Shown: positions 26,435-35,793 of the stretch, piece by piece | Layout of the letters: each line of letters starts with the position of its first letter | Position numbering within the stretch: position 1 is the stretch's first letter | NCBI RefSeq assembly: GCF_900187295.1 | Contig: NZ_LT906473.1 | Location: 62,001 to 126,000, forward strand | Source of the DNA: Corynebacterium cystitidis | GTDB lineage: Bacteria > Actinomycetota > Actinomycetes > Mycobacteriales > Mycobacteriaceae | Reading direction: 5' to 3' | Length of the DNA stretch: 64,000 bases | Translations under genes and position numbers: made by a program | Notes under the pieces: model-generated | Database searches by the model: none | What the model was told of the DNA's origin: nothing | What the model saw: only the letters and a program-made list of their open reading frames with translations

Positions 26435-26722
26435 TTAGTGCTCCTTGGCAAGCAAGGCGGCTGCTTTTTTAAAAACTCGTTTTCTCGTTCCAGCTCAGCG
26501 ATACGTTTGGTCATTTCGGCAGGGTCATCCAAGTTCGGGTCAGCCTTACGGCGATGACTGCCTGAACCGGTACCAGCGGTGCCTTGCTGTTGGGCGACCC
26601 AGCGACCCAAGGTCGAGGTAGCGATGTCATACTCGACAGCGACCTCAGCCCGGGTCTTACCTAACACAACAACAGCGTCAACACATTGCTGACGGAACTG
26701 CTGAAGAATATTGACGAGGCAT
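26435..26722 (-). pseudogene. IS3-family orfA remnant, frameshifted
   Basis: Minus strand from ATG 26722: MPRQYSS, then after a frameshift QFRQQCVDAVVVLGKTRAEVAVEYDIATSTLGRWV (helix-turn-helix), then leucine-zipper region IAELERENEFLKK. At an A-run the sense moves frame again (AAALLAKEH, stop at 26435). Terminal sequence TGGACAGTGAAACTCACTGATC (26738-26762, minus) may be the element end. No orfB is present. Dead element. Confidence 0.7.
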
Positions 26723-26923
26723 GATCACTCACCTTCCAGATCAGTGAGTTTCACTGTCCACCAGAATCATGGCACGCCAGAAGTTGGGAAATGGGCGAGG
26801 GAGTTAATCTATTCTCGTCTACAGATGGCAGGGGTTCATCCTCCGGAATTCTAATCCCCGGAATGAGCGAGATAAAGTGTTACGCGGATGTTGTGGGAAT
26901 ACTACCACTGCCAACAAGGCATA
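26723..26923. other. Intergenic region upstream of the type ISP gene
   Basis: Contains the presumed outer end of the IS3 remnant (to about 26763) and then non-coding sequence leading to the restriction-modification gene. No clear promoter motif. Confidence 0.4.
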
Positions 26924-29900
26924 ATGTCCCCTATGGCTACATTCACTGACGCGATCGACCAGCTGCGCACCCTCCTTTCTAAATCGGAGCAGGGGTTGGC
27001 CTTCGAAAAGTTGATGGTCAATTACTTCACAACGGATCCCACGCTGTCTAGTGAATATTCAGAGGTGTACCGCTGGGTGGATTGGCCCTACAACGGCGGC
27101 AAGGCGGATACCGGTATTGATCTCGTCGCAAAGCGTGCCGACGATGGTGCCTGGACAGCGATCCAGTGCAAGTTCTATCAGCCCACCACCTACATGCAAA
27201 AGGGGCAGCTGGATTCCTTCTTCGAGGCATCGGGCCGTTCCTTCCAAACAGAGAACGGCACAGAGCAGTTTGCCAATCGCTTGATCATTTCCACGACAGA
27301 TAATTGGTCTGCTAACGCGGAATCCATGCTGGAAAACCAAATCATTGCCACTAACCGCATTGGTACTGCAGCCATTTCGGAGTCCCCCATTAACTGGGAC
27401 ATTGCCTATCCGGGCTCCGAGATCTCAGTCAACCTCACGCTGCGTGAGACCTATGAGCCCCGCCCTCACCAGGAAACCGCTATTGAGAAAACTCTCCAAG
27501 GTTTTAAAACCCATGATCGCGGAAAACTCATTATGGCTTGCGGTACTGGAAAAACCTTTACTGCGCTGCGCCTGGCGGAGCGCGTCGCGGAGCAGACTCA
27601 TGGAAAGGCACGGGTGCTTTTCCTGGTGCCGTCGATTAGCTTGCTGTCCCAGACGCTCAAAGAGTGGACGGCCCAGGCCCGGCTTGATCTGCGCAGCTAC
27701 GCGGTGTGTTCCGACACGAAGGTGGGTAAGAAAGCCGAGGACATCGCTTCGTATGATCTTGAGGTCCCAGTTTCTACCGACGGCAGAGATATAGCCGAGC
27801 GCCTGTCTAAACGCAAGCGCGCTGCAGGGCTTACGGTTGTGTTCTCCACTTACCAGTCTCTTCCTGCCATCCATGACGCCCAGCAGCACGGCCTTGCAGA
27901 CTTTGACCTTGTTATTTGCGATGAAGCCCATCGCACTACTGGTGCAACACTGGCCGGCGAGGACCCGTCGAATTTCTCCCGCATCCACGACAACTCCTAT
28001 ATCAAGGCCACCAAGCGTTTGTATATGACTGCTACCCCGAGGCTTTTCGACGACACCGTCAAGGATAAAGCCACCGAGCATTCCGCTGAGCTTTACTCAA
28101 TGGATGATGAGGGTATTTATGGCCCGGAGTTTCACCGCCTCGGTTTTGGTGAAGCCGTGGATAAGGGCCTGCTTACTGACTACAAAGTGCTTGTGATGAC
28201 AGTCGATGAGACCGTCGCTGCCGATGCCATGGGAAAGTTCAACACCGCTGGTGGCTCTGATATTAACCTCACTACTGGTTCTGCGATGATCGGCGTGTGG
28301 AATGCGCTGGCTAAACGCACCGGTAAAGCTCAGGGCACACGCGCTGGTTTTGAAGAAGATGCCCACCCGATGCAGCGCACAGTGGCTTTCGCTAAGGACA
28401 TTAAAACTTCCAAGGCGATTACCCAGTCTTTCCCACTGCTGATCAATTCGCACCGTGAAACCCTGCATGAGAAGTCCGTCCTCCAGGACGTGCAAACACT
28501 CAATATGGACCTAGAGGTCCAGGCCCAGCTTGTCGACGGCTCCATGAATGCCCTGGAACGTAACACGAAGCTGACCTGGCTGGAATCAGCTATCCCGGAA
28601 AACCAATCACGCATTCTTACTAACGCGCGTTGCTTGTCCGAAGGTGTCGACGTCCCGGCCCTGGATGCCGTCGTGTTCTTCAATCCCCGCAACTCGATGG
28701 TCGATGTTGTCCAGTCGGTAGGGCGTGTGATGCGCAAGTCAGAGGGCAAGGATTATGGCTACATTATTCTTCCTATTGCTGTGCCGCCGAATAAGTCTCC
28801 GTCGGAAGTTCTCAACGATAACCAGCGTTTCAAAGTGGTGTGGCAGATCCTCAACGCGTTGCGCGCCCATGATGATCGCTTCAACGCCAAAATTAACTCC
28901 ATCGCGCTCAATGAGACCACCCCGGATGAGGTCTTGCCTATTGAGGTGCAGCATGTCGCGGACCCGGAGCTTCAGGCACAGAAGAAGCTTGCCGCTGCCG
29001 ATCGGGAAGGCGATCACAACACGGACTCAGCTGCGTATGACGATGCTTCTGCCGTCACCCAGCTTGCCGTGTTTTCCCTTGAGCAGTGGCAGGAAGCGAT
29101 CTACACCAAGCTCGTCGACAAGGTGGGTACACGCACCTACTGGGAGGATTGGGCCGATGATGTGGCTGATATTTCCCAGGCACAGATCACCCGGATTAAG
29201 GCTTTGCTTGCGCGTGCCGACGATCGCCTGCGTGAAGAATTCGACACCTTCGTCGAGGGGCTGCGCGGCAATCTTAATGATTCAATCACGGACGATGAGG
29301 CAATCAGTATGCTCTCCCAGCATTTGATTACCGCGCCTGTGTTTAATGCGCTGTTTGCGGAGCATGACTTTGCTGCCCAGAACCCGGTTTCGCGGGTGAT
29401 GCAGCGCATGGTTGATGCTCTGCATGATAGTGATCTTGATTCTGAGACTGATTCCCTGAATAAGTTTTATGACTCTGTTCGTATTCGCGCCTCGGAGGTT
29501 ACCAGTGCCAGTGGTAAGCAACAGGTGATCCGCGAACTTTATGAGCGTTTCTTCCAAAAGGCCTTCAAAAAGCAGGCCGACGCTCTGGGAATTGTGTACA
29601 CCCCGGTTGAGATTGTGGATTTTATCATCCGCGCTGCTAATGGTGCTTTGGAGAAGCATTTTGGGCGTTCGCTGAGCGACGAAAGCGTGCACATCCTCGA
29701 CCCGTTTACGGGTACCGGCACCTTCATTGTCCGGTTACTGCAGTCTGGTTTGATCGAGCCGAAGGATTTGGCACGTAAGTATGCCTTGGAGCTGCACGCG
29801 ACCGAGATCATGCTGCTGGCCTACTACGTGGCTGCGGTGAATATTGAAACAACGTATAACGCGCTGGTGGAGGAGGCCGCACGGCGCGAGGACTTGCCGG

Positions 29901-31912
29901 AACCAGATTATGTTCCGTTCGAAGGTATTGCCCTGGCTGATACCTTCCAGGTTCATGAGGGTGATGATTCCCTGGATCTGCAGGTTTTCAGAGACAATAA
30001 CGAGCGTATTGAACGGCAGAAAAATGCCCCGATTCACGTGATTCTTGGTAACCCACCGTATAGCGTTGGCCAATCAAGCGCCAATGACAATAACGCGAAC
30101 TTGAAGTATCCATCGCTGGATAAGCGGATCGAAGAAACCTACGCTGCGAAATCCACTGCAACGCTCAAGAACTCGTTGTATGACTCCTATCTGCGTGCTT
30201 TCCGCTGGGCCACGGACCGCATCGGCGACCACGGTGTCGTCGCCTTTGTGTCCAATGGTGGATGGCTCGATGCGAACACCGGCGATGGTATTCGGCTGAG
30301 CTTGGCCGAGGAGTTTTCCGCAGTTTACGTATTTAACCTGCGGGGGAATCAACGTACTGCTGGAGAACAGTCTCGCAAGGAGGGCGGTAAAGTCTTCGGT
30401 TCTGGTTCACGCGCGACCATTGCGATCTTCGTTGGTGTAAAGAAAGAGTCTGACTCGGATGCGAGCTGCACTATTTTCTACCGCGATATCGGTGATTATC
30501 TCAGCACAGTGGAGAAGCTGGAGATCGTCAACCATGCGACGCTTGAGACACTTCCTTGGGAGTCCATTACGCCGAATACGTACGGTGACTGGCTTAGCCA
30601 GCGCTCCGATGATTTTGCAACGTGGCCAGTACTCGGCAGCAAAAACCAAGAATCAACTAACTTCTTCAAAACTTATTCTGGGGGACTAAAAACTAACAGG
30701 GATACATGGAATTACAATTTCCGGAAGCGTTCAGTTACTGAAAACTCTGAGAAATTACTGGAGACTTATCTTTTAGCACTCAAAAGATTTTCCAGCTCAG
30801 GTCTATCAGTTTCAGAATTTTTCGCGGTTAATCCTGATTTTCTGTCCAAAGATAGAATTAAGTGGTCTTCTTCTCTTGAGTCGTCTTTGTCACGCGCCAT
30901 CAAGGCACCAACGTCGTCTTTGGATTTGCGTGTGGCCGAATTCCGGCCATTTGTAAAGCAACATGCAAATTTCATTGATTTCTTAAACGACCGCCGCGGC
31001 CAGCTCCCCTCAATGTTTCCCACCCCAGAACACGACAACCTAGGTATTGCAGTTGTCAGCCCAGGCGAGGTTGCAAGCTTCATGCCGCTAGGAACCGATC
31101 GCTTGCCAGATTTGCACCTAATCGCTACATCGCAGTTTTTCTCGCGGTGGACGTGGGAGCCGGTTGAAACCCCTGAGGGGCAGCTTGATTTTGGTGCAGG
31201 GGCTTCGTCGACAAGCGAAAAGGGCGTTGAAGGCGAAGTCCTGGACGGCTACCGGCGAGTAGATAACATCACCGACGAGATCTTAGCGATCTACCGTGAC
31301 GCGCTCGGTTTTACTGTCACAAAGGATGACATTTTCTATTTTGTGTACGGCAAACTGCATGATCCGGTGTATCGGGAGACGTATGCGGCGGATTTGAAAA
31401 AGATGCTGCCGCATATTGAGACGCCGGGGACTCGCGAGGAGTTCGATAAGTTTGCTGCTGCGGGCCGCGAACTGATGGGCCTCCACGTTGGATACGAGGA
31501 CGTAGAGCCATACCCGCTGGATGTTCACGTCAAGGGAGATCCGGAGGATCGGGAAACCTGGCGGGTCCTGAAACTGAAATGGGCCAAGAAGAAAGACCCC
31601 GAGACCGGCAAGAACGTCAATGATGTGACGCGGATGATCTACAACAAACACGTGACGATCTCCGGGATTCCGGCGGAAGCTGATGAGTACATGCTGGGGT
31701 CGCGCTCGGCGCTGGCGTGGATTATTGACCGGTACCAGGTGAAGAAAGATAAGGCATCGGGGATCGTGAACGACCCAAACGATTGGGCGGATGAGGTGGG
31801 TAACCCGCGCTACATTGTGGATCTGATTGGGAAGGTCACGCGAGTGGCGGTGGAGACCGTGCGAATTGTGGATTCTCTCCGTCCAACACATCACACTGAG
31901 GCAGCTGAGTAA
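26924..31912 (+). CDS. Single-chain type ISP restriction-modification enzyme
   Basis: 1662 residues from ATG 26924 (AAGG 4 bases upstream; ATG 26933 possible). One polypeptide cuts, translocates and methylates. Domains: Mrr-like nuclease with D66 and Q81-x-K83; SF2 helicase with Walker A ACGTGKT (205-211), DEAH box (333-336) and SVGRVMRKSEGKDYGYI; helical coupler; gamma-type N6-adenine methyltransferase with DPFTGTGTF (about 926) and GNPPY (about 1042); C-terminal target-recognition region from about 1250. This is the LlaGI/LlaBIII plan. All key motifs are intact and the frame is open, so it is likely functional. The recognition region (around 30,650-31,000) has more A+T than the rest, as expected of a swapped specificity domain. 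Confidence 0.93.
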   Translation: MSPMATFTDAIDQLRTLLSKSEQGLAFEKLMVNYFTTDPTLSSEYSEVYRWVDWPYNGGKADTGIDLVAKRADDGAWTAIQCKFYQPTTYMQKGQLDSFFEASGRSFQTENGTEQFANRLIISTTDNWSANAESMLENQIIATNRIGTAAISESPINWDIAYPGSEISVNLTLRETYEPRPHQETAIEKTLQGFKTHDRGKLIMACGTGKTFTALRLAERVAEQTHGKARVLFLVPSISLLSQTLKEWTAQARLDLRSYAVCSDTKVGKKAEDIASYDLEVPVSTDGRDIAERLSKRKRAAGLTVVFSTYQSLPAIHDAQQHGLADFDLVICDEAHRTTGATLAGEDPSNFSRIHDNSYIKATKRLYMTATPRLFDDTVKDKATEHSAELYSMDDEGIYGPEFHRLGFGEAVDKGLLTDYKVLVMTVDETVAADAMGKFNTAGGSDINLTTGSAMIGVWNALAKRTGKAQGTRAGFEEDAHPMQRTVAFAKDIKTSKAITQSFPLLINSHRETLHEKSVLQDVQTLNMDLEVQAQLVDGSMNALERNTKLTWLESAIPENQSRILTNARCLSEGVDVPALDAVVFFNPRNSMVDVVQSVGRVMRKSEGKDYGYIILPIAVPPNKSPSEVLNDNQRFKVVWQILNALRAHDDRFNAKINSIALNETTPDEVLPIEVQHVADPELQAQKKLAAADREGDHNTDSAAYDDASAVTQLAVFSLEQWQEAIYTKLVDKVGTRTYWEDWADDVADISQAQITRIKALLARADDRLREEFDTFVEGLRGNLNDSITDDEAISMLSQHLITAPVFNALFAEHDFAAQNPVSRVMQRMVDALHDSDLDSETDSLNKFYDSVRIRASEVTSASGKQQVIRELYERFFQKAFKKQADALGIVYTPVEIVDFIIRAANGALEKHFGRSLSDESVHILDPFTGTGTFIVRLLQSGLIEPKDLARKYALELHATEIMLLAYYVAAVNIETTYNALVEEAARREDLPEPDYVPFEGIALADTFQVHEGDDSLDLQVFRDNNERIERQKNAPIHVILGNPPYSVGQSSANDNNANLKYPSLDKRIEETYAAKSTATLKNSLYDSYLRAFRWATDRIGDHGVVAFVSNGGWLDANTGDGIRLSLAEEFSAVYVFNLRGNQRTAGEQSRKEGGKVFGSGSRATIAIFVGVKKESDSDASCTIFYRDIGDYLSTVEKLEIVNHATLETLPWESITPNTYGDWLSQRSDDFATWPVLGSKNQESTNFFKTYSGGLKTNRDTWNYNFRKRSVTENSEKLLETYLLALKRFSSSGLSVSEFFAVNPDFLSKDRIKWSSSLESSLSRAIKAPTSSLDLRVAEFRPFVKQHANFIDFLNDRRGQLPSMFPTPEHDNLGIAVVSPGEVASFMPLGTDRLPDLHLIATSQFFSRWTWEPVETPEGQLDFGAGASSTSEKGVEGEVLDGYRRVDNITDEILAIYRDALGFTVTKDDIFYFVYGKLHDPVYRETYAADLKKMLPHIETPGTREEFDKFAAAGRELMGLHVGYEDVEPYPLDVHVKGDPEDRETWRVLKLKWAKKKDPETGKNVNDVTRMIYNKHVTISGIPAEADEYMLGSRSALAWIIDRYQVKKDKASGIVNDPNDWADEVGNPRYIVDLIGKVTRVAVETVRIVDSLRPTHHTEAAE

Positions 31913-31915
31913 GCA

Positions 31916-32242
31916 ATGCAGATGACCCTCACGACAGAACCTCATGAATGGGCTGGCTACTGGTATGTTCCAGGGGCCGAAAGAGACTCGCCAGGGAAAC
32001 TCACCTTTACCCCAGGGGAAGGTTTTCTTCTCGAACTTTTGAGCGAGGGCTTCGGTCCGATGCACGTATACGGATTAGCGGAACCCAAAGTGGTTACCGG
32101 AACCGAACTAGTACAAACCGTCGGACCTGGAAACGACTATCACCCGATCATCTTCGGCACCGTAGGAACAACGAATCTGACTTTAAAGTACTGCTCCCGC
32201 AACGAGACGTTCAGATGGAAACGATACCTGCTTCCTGGATGA
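31916..32242 (+). pseudogene. ApeA-like N-terminal fragment
   Basis: 108 residues starting 3 bases after the restriction gene stop. The sequence WAGYWYVPGAERDSPGKLTF, then LLELL, VYGLAE and FGTVGTTNLTLKYC resembles the N-terminal domain of ApeA-type anti-phage HEPN proteins, which are several hundred residues long. Here the frame stops at 32242, at the join with a duplicated piece of an ATPase gene (from 32233). No HEPN domain follows. Truncated remnant; family assignment rests on my pattern memory. Confidence 0.55.
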
Positions 32243-32534
32243 GCCCGAGTTCGGCCTCCATCCACTGGCCATTTCGCACTTTGTTTAGCTGCTTCGATCC
32301 GCCGCACGTGACCGCCGCATCGTGGTGGCCACGCAATCCGTCACCATGCTCAACCAGTTCTCCATTGATGAGGTTGTTATCGCCTCACGCCAGGCCGGAG
32401 CAACTGAATTACATCGGCCTGATGCTGATGCCTCCGAATACGAAGATTGGTTGGAAGATTACACGCTAGGCCAATTGTGGGAAACCAATGTCCTCGACGG
32501 CGGCTACCCGCGCTTCGAATCAGGAGCACCCCAA
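32233..32534 (+). pseudogene. Decayed duplicate of the AAA ATPase C-terminal end
   Basis: About 300 bases nearly identical to 34821-35116, the 3' end of the intact ATPase gene: it begins at the Walker B codons (LDEPE) and ends at the last codon (GAPQ). A TAG at 32286-32288 replaces a Glu codon, and there is a 6-base insertion (GATGCTGATGC). The rest of this copy is missing. Evidence of a former tandem copy of the ATPase module or of a recombination that also cut the ApeA-like gene. Confidence 0.88.
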
Positions 32535-32608
32535 AAAACTCTGCCTGATATTAAACCTGCCCAGCCACGGTTGTCTTCGCCCGTAGGTGACAGAAAACAC
32601 TTCACTCC

Positions 32609-33178
32609 TTACTGCGGGGGCTTCGTCCAGTGCTCGATAAGCAGCTGTTTAGCTTCGTCCTCGTTCAGGGTCTGGATCTTTTCCGAGGACAAGTGAAGTT
32701 GATTCTCGAGGGCCTCCACTAACCACGGTGGCAAAGCATGTGTTAGGGAAGGTTCTGGGTGAGCACCCACCCCGCCATAAAATCGTCCCAGCTCCTTGAT
32801 AACGTCCGCTAAGGCCCGAGCGTGCGGGTGGCGGGATTCTTTTAATTGTCTTACCCGGTGGACGATCTCGTCATAAATCTCACTGTCTGCCCGGGCACCA
32901 ACCGCCCAAATCTCCGCGATCTCCAAAACGGGTTGATGGGATTCGTCGGTGGTCTCCCTCCACACGATCCGGTAATCCCGGTTTCCTACGACTAATTTTC
33001 AGAAATCTACAAGTACGCCTAGCAACGGCTCTCCTACAGAAGGGGAACGATCCAGCAAGAGCATCTTCTTAAATACATCCCTGACGATCTGGGGGTGCCT
33101 CCTCTACAGTTGGCGCAGATCTGCGACAGCATCATCGGTTAGACGCACTCGGGCACGCAGTTGGGGAAGGTGGTCCAT
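32609..33178 (-). pseudogene. RelE/ParE-type toxin with two nonsense codons
   Basis: From ATG 33178 one frame runs to 32609, interrupted by TAG (33104-33106, codon 25) and TGA (32999-33001, codon 60). The pieces read RLTDDAVADLRQL, VFKKMLLLDRSPSVGEPL and KLVVGNRDYRIVWRETTD...EIAEIWAVGAR, the RelE-type core (GxRDYRIVW). A C-terminal extension of about 70 residues follows. Six bases separate it from the antitoxin stop. A downstream GTG (32965) could only give a piece without the core. Confidence 0.82.
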
Positions 33179-33184
33179 GTTTAA

Positions 33185-33487
33185 TTAAAAGGTGGAGTTT
33201 TCGGACCCGAGTTCCGCCTCTAGCTCCGCCCGACTTAGACCGAAGGCTTCCATGGCCTGATCCAACTCGGTTCGGCCACCGGAATCGGAGGCTAAACGCA
33301 CCATCACCAGCGCAGCGTCCCGAAGAAGTTCCCGCTCCTTGCGTAGCTGCGCCATTTCCTCAACCGAAACAATCTGCGCGACAATGCGCCCGTGACGGGA
33401 TAAAGCGACCTGATCACTTGCCTCCGCCGAGGAGACCAAACCGGACACACCGATCCGTGAGGCCTCTGTGATCGTATATGTTTTCAT
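33185..33487 (-). CDS. Phd/YefM-type antitoxin
   Basis: 100 residues, ATG 33487. N-terminal DNA-binding beta/alpha fold: TYTITEASRIGVSGLV, VALSRHGRIVAQIVSVEEM, as in Phd/YefM antitoxins; charged helical C terminus for toxin neutralisation. Intact, while its partner toxin downstream is not. Typically autoregulates its operon. Confidence 0.82.
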   Translation of the reverse strand: MKTYTITEASRIGVSGLVSSAEASDQVALSRHGRIVAQIVSVEEMAQLRKERELLRDAALVMVRLASDSGGRTELDQAMEAFGLSRAELEAELGSENSTF

Positions 33488-33675
33488 GACATCAAGCTAG
33501 ATAGATTTCTACATAGAATCAAGAAGCAGGACGAACGGCGCCTACCACCGTTCTCTCATCTCACGTAGACGGTCAGCTGAATCATATCCGAGACGCAACT
33601 CGCACTAGGGAACTTCATCTTAAGATTGGTTGTGTTGTAAGACATGTTTTCTAGCCGAAGTATGAAGCGATATTC
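33488..33675. other. Non-coding gap in the defence island
   Basis: Promoter region of the antitoxin on the minus strand; no gene seen. The whole gap to the ATPase start (33940) holds only the weak fragment described next. Confidence 0.4.
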
Positions 33676-33816
33676 TCACAAAACAGCCTCACGGATTAAT
33701 TCAGAACGGCTGATATTCCGCTGCCTAACGCGAGCGACAAGCTCACCAATCTCTTCCGGGGGCGAAACGAACAGCGACGACTTGGCTGGGTGCAACACTG
33801 CGTTCCGGTCGACCAC
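33676..33816 (-). other. Possible ribbon-helix-helix fragment
   Basis: Minus-strand frame GTG 33816 to TGA 33676, 46 codons: SPPEEIGELVARVRQ then ISRSELIREAVL, the pattern of a CopG/RHH antitoxin end. The frame continues upstream to a stop near 33860 without an ATG, and no ribosome site is visible. Either a relic or a very small regulator divergent from the ATPase gene. Confidence 0.35.
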
Positions 33817-33940
33817 GCCCCATTGAAGAAATGTGTCAACGTCGTAGCTTTTTCTGCTTCAGGTACCCATTCCGCGATTTGCTGTGCCTGAACTCTCTTT
33901 CCGGCGCGGGGCTGTGGGGGAAGTTGGTAGGATCGCACAT

Positions 33941-35119
33941 ATGTCGGAAGAACAGCGCAGAGGATCACTCTCCCAGGTCCATGTGAAAGGATTTCGGTCC
34001 CTCCGAGACACCACCCTCGAACTCTCCAGCGAAGTCACGGTGCTAGCAGGGGCGAACGGATCCGGCAAGTCAAACGTCCTTCGCGCACTCGAGCTGATCG
34101 GCCAGCTTCCAGCCGGCAATATCCAGGAAACTCTCCTGCGATGGGGTGGATTTTCCCAACAACTTCACGTTGCACCAAGAGAAATAGACAATGCTGATCA
34201 CATCGAGATTGAACTATGGGAGAAACCCCGCGAGGTTATTCGTGGACTGGTCCAAAATGGCTACGCGGTACGCCTCGACGAAGCCGCGAACGATGAATCA
34301 CTACTCAAAGAAAAATTCTACTACTGGGACAAGGCATCCCATAGTGAGCCCTTTAGCCCAGACTGGGGGCGCGGACGAAAAGAATCTCGCCTTACGTCAC
34401 CGGACCTCCCCTTTGACGACGGTACACCCGAAAATCGCGTCCGAATGTACGTCCGCCCACTGATTGAGGGCTTGCAGGCATTTCACTTCGATGACACTAG
34501 TTTGAATGCACCTCCCCTAACCAGCACCCTTGTTTCCGACAATGTGGAACTTGCCGACGATGCCTCCAACATCGCCGCTATTTTGCTGCACCTTCGGGAA
34601 ACTGAACGGGACGCGTACGATTCCATAGTGTGGGCGGTGCGCGGAGTGGCTCCATTCTTTGACGATTTTGTCCTGCGCCCCATAGGCGACAGCATCCAGC
34701 TCCGCTGGAAGCAAAAGGGAGCACGGCAGGTACTTCCAGGAAATGCCCTCAGCTCCGGTACCCTGCGCTACCTCTGCCTCAGTGTGCTCCTGAACCAGCC
34801 GGAGCTTCCTCAAACTATCGTCCTGGATGAGCCTGAGCTCGGCCTCCATCCGTTGGCCATTTCGCATTTTGTTGAGCTGCTTCGATCCGCCGCCCGTGGT
34901 CGCAGCATCGTAGTAGCCACGCAATCCGTCACCATGCTCAACCAGTTCTCCATTGATGAGGTTGTTATCGCCTCGCGCCAGGCCGGAGCAACTGAATTAC
35001 ATCGGCCTGATGCCTCCGAATACGAAGATTGGTTGGAAGATTACACGCTAGGCCAATTGTGGGAAACCAATGTCCTCTACGGCGGCTACCCGCGCTTCGA
35101 ATCGGGAGCGCCCCAATGA
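33941..35119 (+). CDS. AAA ATPase of a two-gene defence-like module (AAA_21/AAA_15 type)
   Basis: 392 residues from ATG 33941 (TAGGA 8 bases upstream). An SMC/OLD-like ABC-ATPase head: Walker A GANGSGKS (37-44), a central insertion of variable sequence (90-250), signature-like LSSGTLRYL (about 267), Walker B IVLDEPELGLHP (about 293-304) and IVVATQSV as the switch region. The C-terminal ~60 residues (EDWLEDYTLGQLWE) are those of ATPases paired with TOPRIM-like proteins. Stop overlaps the next start by 4 bases (ATGA). A sensor or scaffold role is inferred by analogy with PARIS AriA. Confidence 0.88.
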   Translation: MSEEQRRGSLSQVHVKGFRSLRDTTLELSSEVTVLAGANGSGKSNVLRALELIGQLPAGNIQETLLRWGGFSQQLHVAPREIDNADHIEIELWEKPREVIRGLVQNGYAVRLDEAANDESLLKEKFYYWDKASHSEPFSPDWGRGRKESRLTSPDLPFDDGTPENRVRMYVRPLIEGLQAFHFDDTSLNAPPLTSTLVSDNVELADDASNIAAILLHLRETERDAYDSIVWAVRGVAPFFDDFVLRPIGDSIQLRWKQKGARQVLPGNALSSGTLRYLCLSVLLNQPELPQTIVLDEPELGLHPLAISHFVELLRSAARGRSIVVATQSVTMLNQFSIDEVVIASRQAGATELHRPDASEYEDWLEDYTLGQLWETNVLYGGYPRFESGAPQ

Positions 35120-35793
35120 GTCATCGCCAAATTGCTATCATCTGCGAGGGGCAGACTGAACAGGCTTTCACTGAACAGATCCTGGGCCCCTACCTGGCCC
35201 AACGCTGCTATGGACGCAACATAATCCTCGATGTCTGCCCAACCATCGTGCACACCGGCGTTCTGGCTTCGGGTGCTATAGCCAAAGGTGGTGGCGACTG
35301 GCCAAAGTGGAAAGATCGAATCCAGAAAATCCTTGGCGGATCTCACTGGACAGTTGTCACCATGATGATGGACTACTACGGATGCCCTAAGAACATCCCA
35401 GGCCTTACAGGGAAACACTCCGCCACGGAGGTGGAACAATTAATTCGCGCAGAGTTTTCCGATCACCGCTTACTGCCGAACGTGATCCAATACGAGTTTG
35501 AAACACTCATTTGGGCTGCTCTCAGGAAGCATCCAAAGGGGCAAGGTTTCGACTGCTTTATACAAGAAGCCGAAAACCTCGCCCAACGGTACGAACCTGA
35601 AGAGATTAATTCCAATCCCGAAACAGCCCCATCCAAACGACTTGCTGCTGTTACAGGCCACGGGGTGAAGCCGTATCGCAAGATCGTGGACTCGCAGCGA
35701 ATCCTGGGTGAAGTTGATTTCAACGATGTTGTTGAGCTGTGCCCCCGGTTTAAATCCTGGACTGATCGCTTAGTGGAGGAGTGCTGCGCGTAG
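35116..35793 (+). CDS. DUF4276 (TOPRIM-like) effector partner
   Basis: 225 residues from ATG 35116. DUF4276 features: an N-terminal strand and acidic loop IAIICEGQTEQAF (E11, E15), MMMDYYGCP (D86), and IQYEFETLIWA near residue 130. The family is regarded as TOPRIM-like; the Glu plus Asp pattern fits a metal-binding nuclease site like that of AriB (DUF4435) or OLD. Translationally coupled to the ATPase, so the two probably form one complex. Could act on nucleic acid after phage sensing; substrate unknown. Confidence 0.82.
   Translation: MSHRQIAIICEGQTEQAFTEQILGPYLAQRCYGRNIILDVCPTIVHTGVLASGAIAKGGGDWPKWKDRIQKILGGSHWTVVTMMMDYYGCPKNIPGLTGKHSATEVEQLIRAEFSDHRLLPNVIQYEFETLIWAALRKHPKGQGFDCFIQEAENLAQRYEPEEINSNPETAPSKRLAAVTGHGVKPYRKIVDSQRILGEVDFNDVVELCPRFKSWTDRLVEECCA

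Noticed and set aside
26455..26480. A6G run in the IS3 orfA as a programmed -1 frameshift site
   Set aside because: IS3 elements do use such sites, but here the shifted frame ends after AAALLAKEH and no orfB exists; an earlier frameshift also breaks orfA, so simple decay is likelier.
33644..33826. 60-codon plus-strand open frame upstream of the AAA ATPase
   Set aside because: Antisense to the weak RHH-like fragment and without ribosome site or family resemblance.
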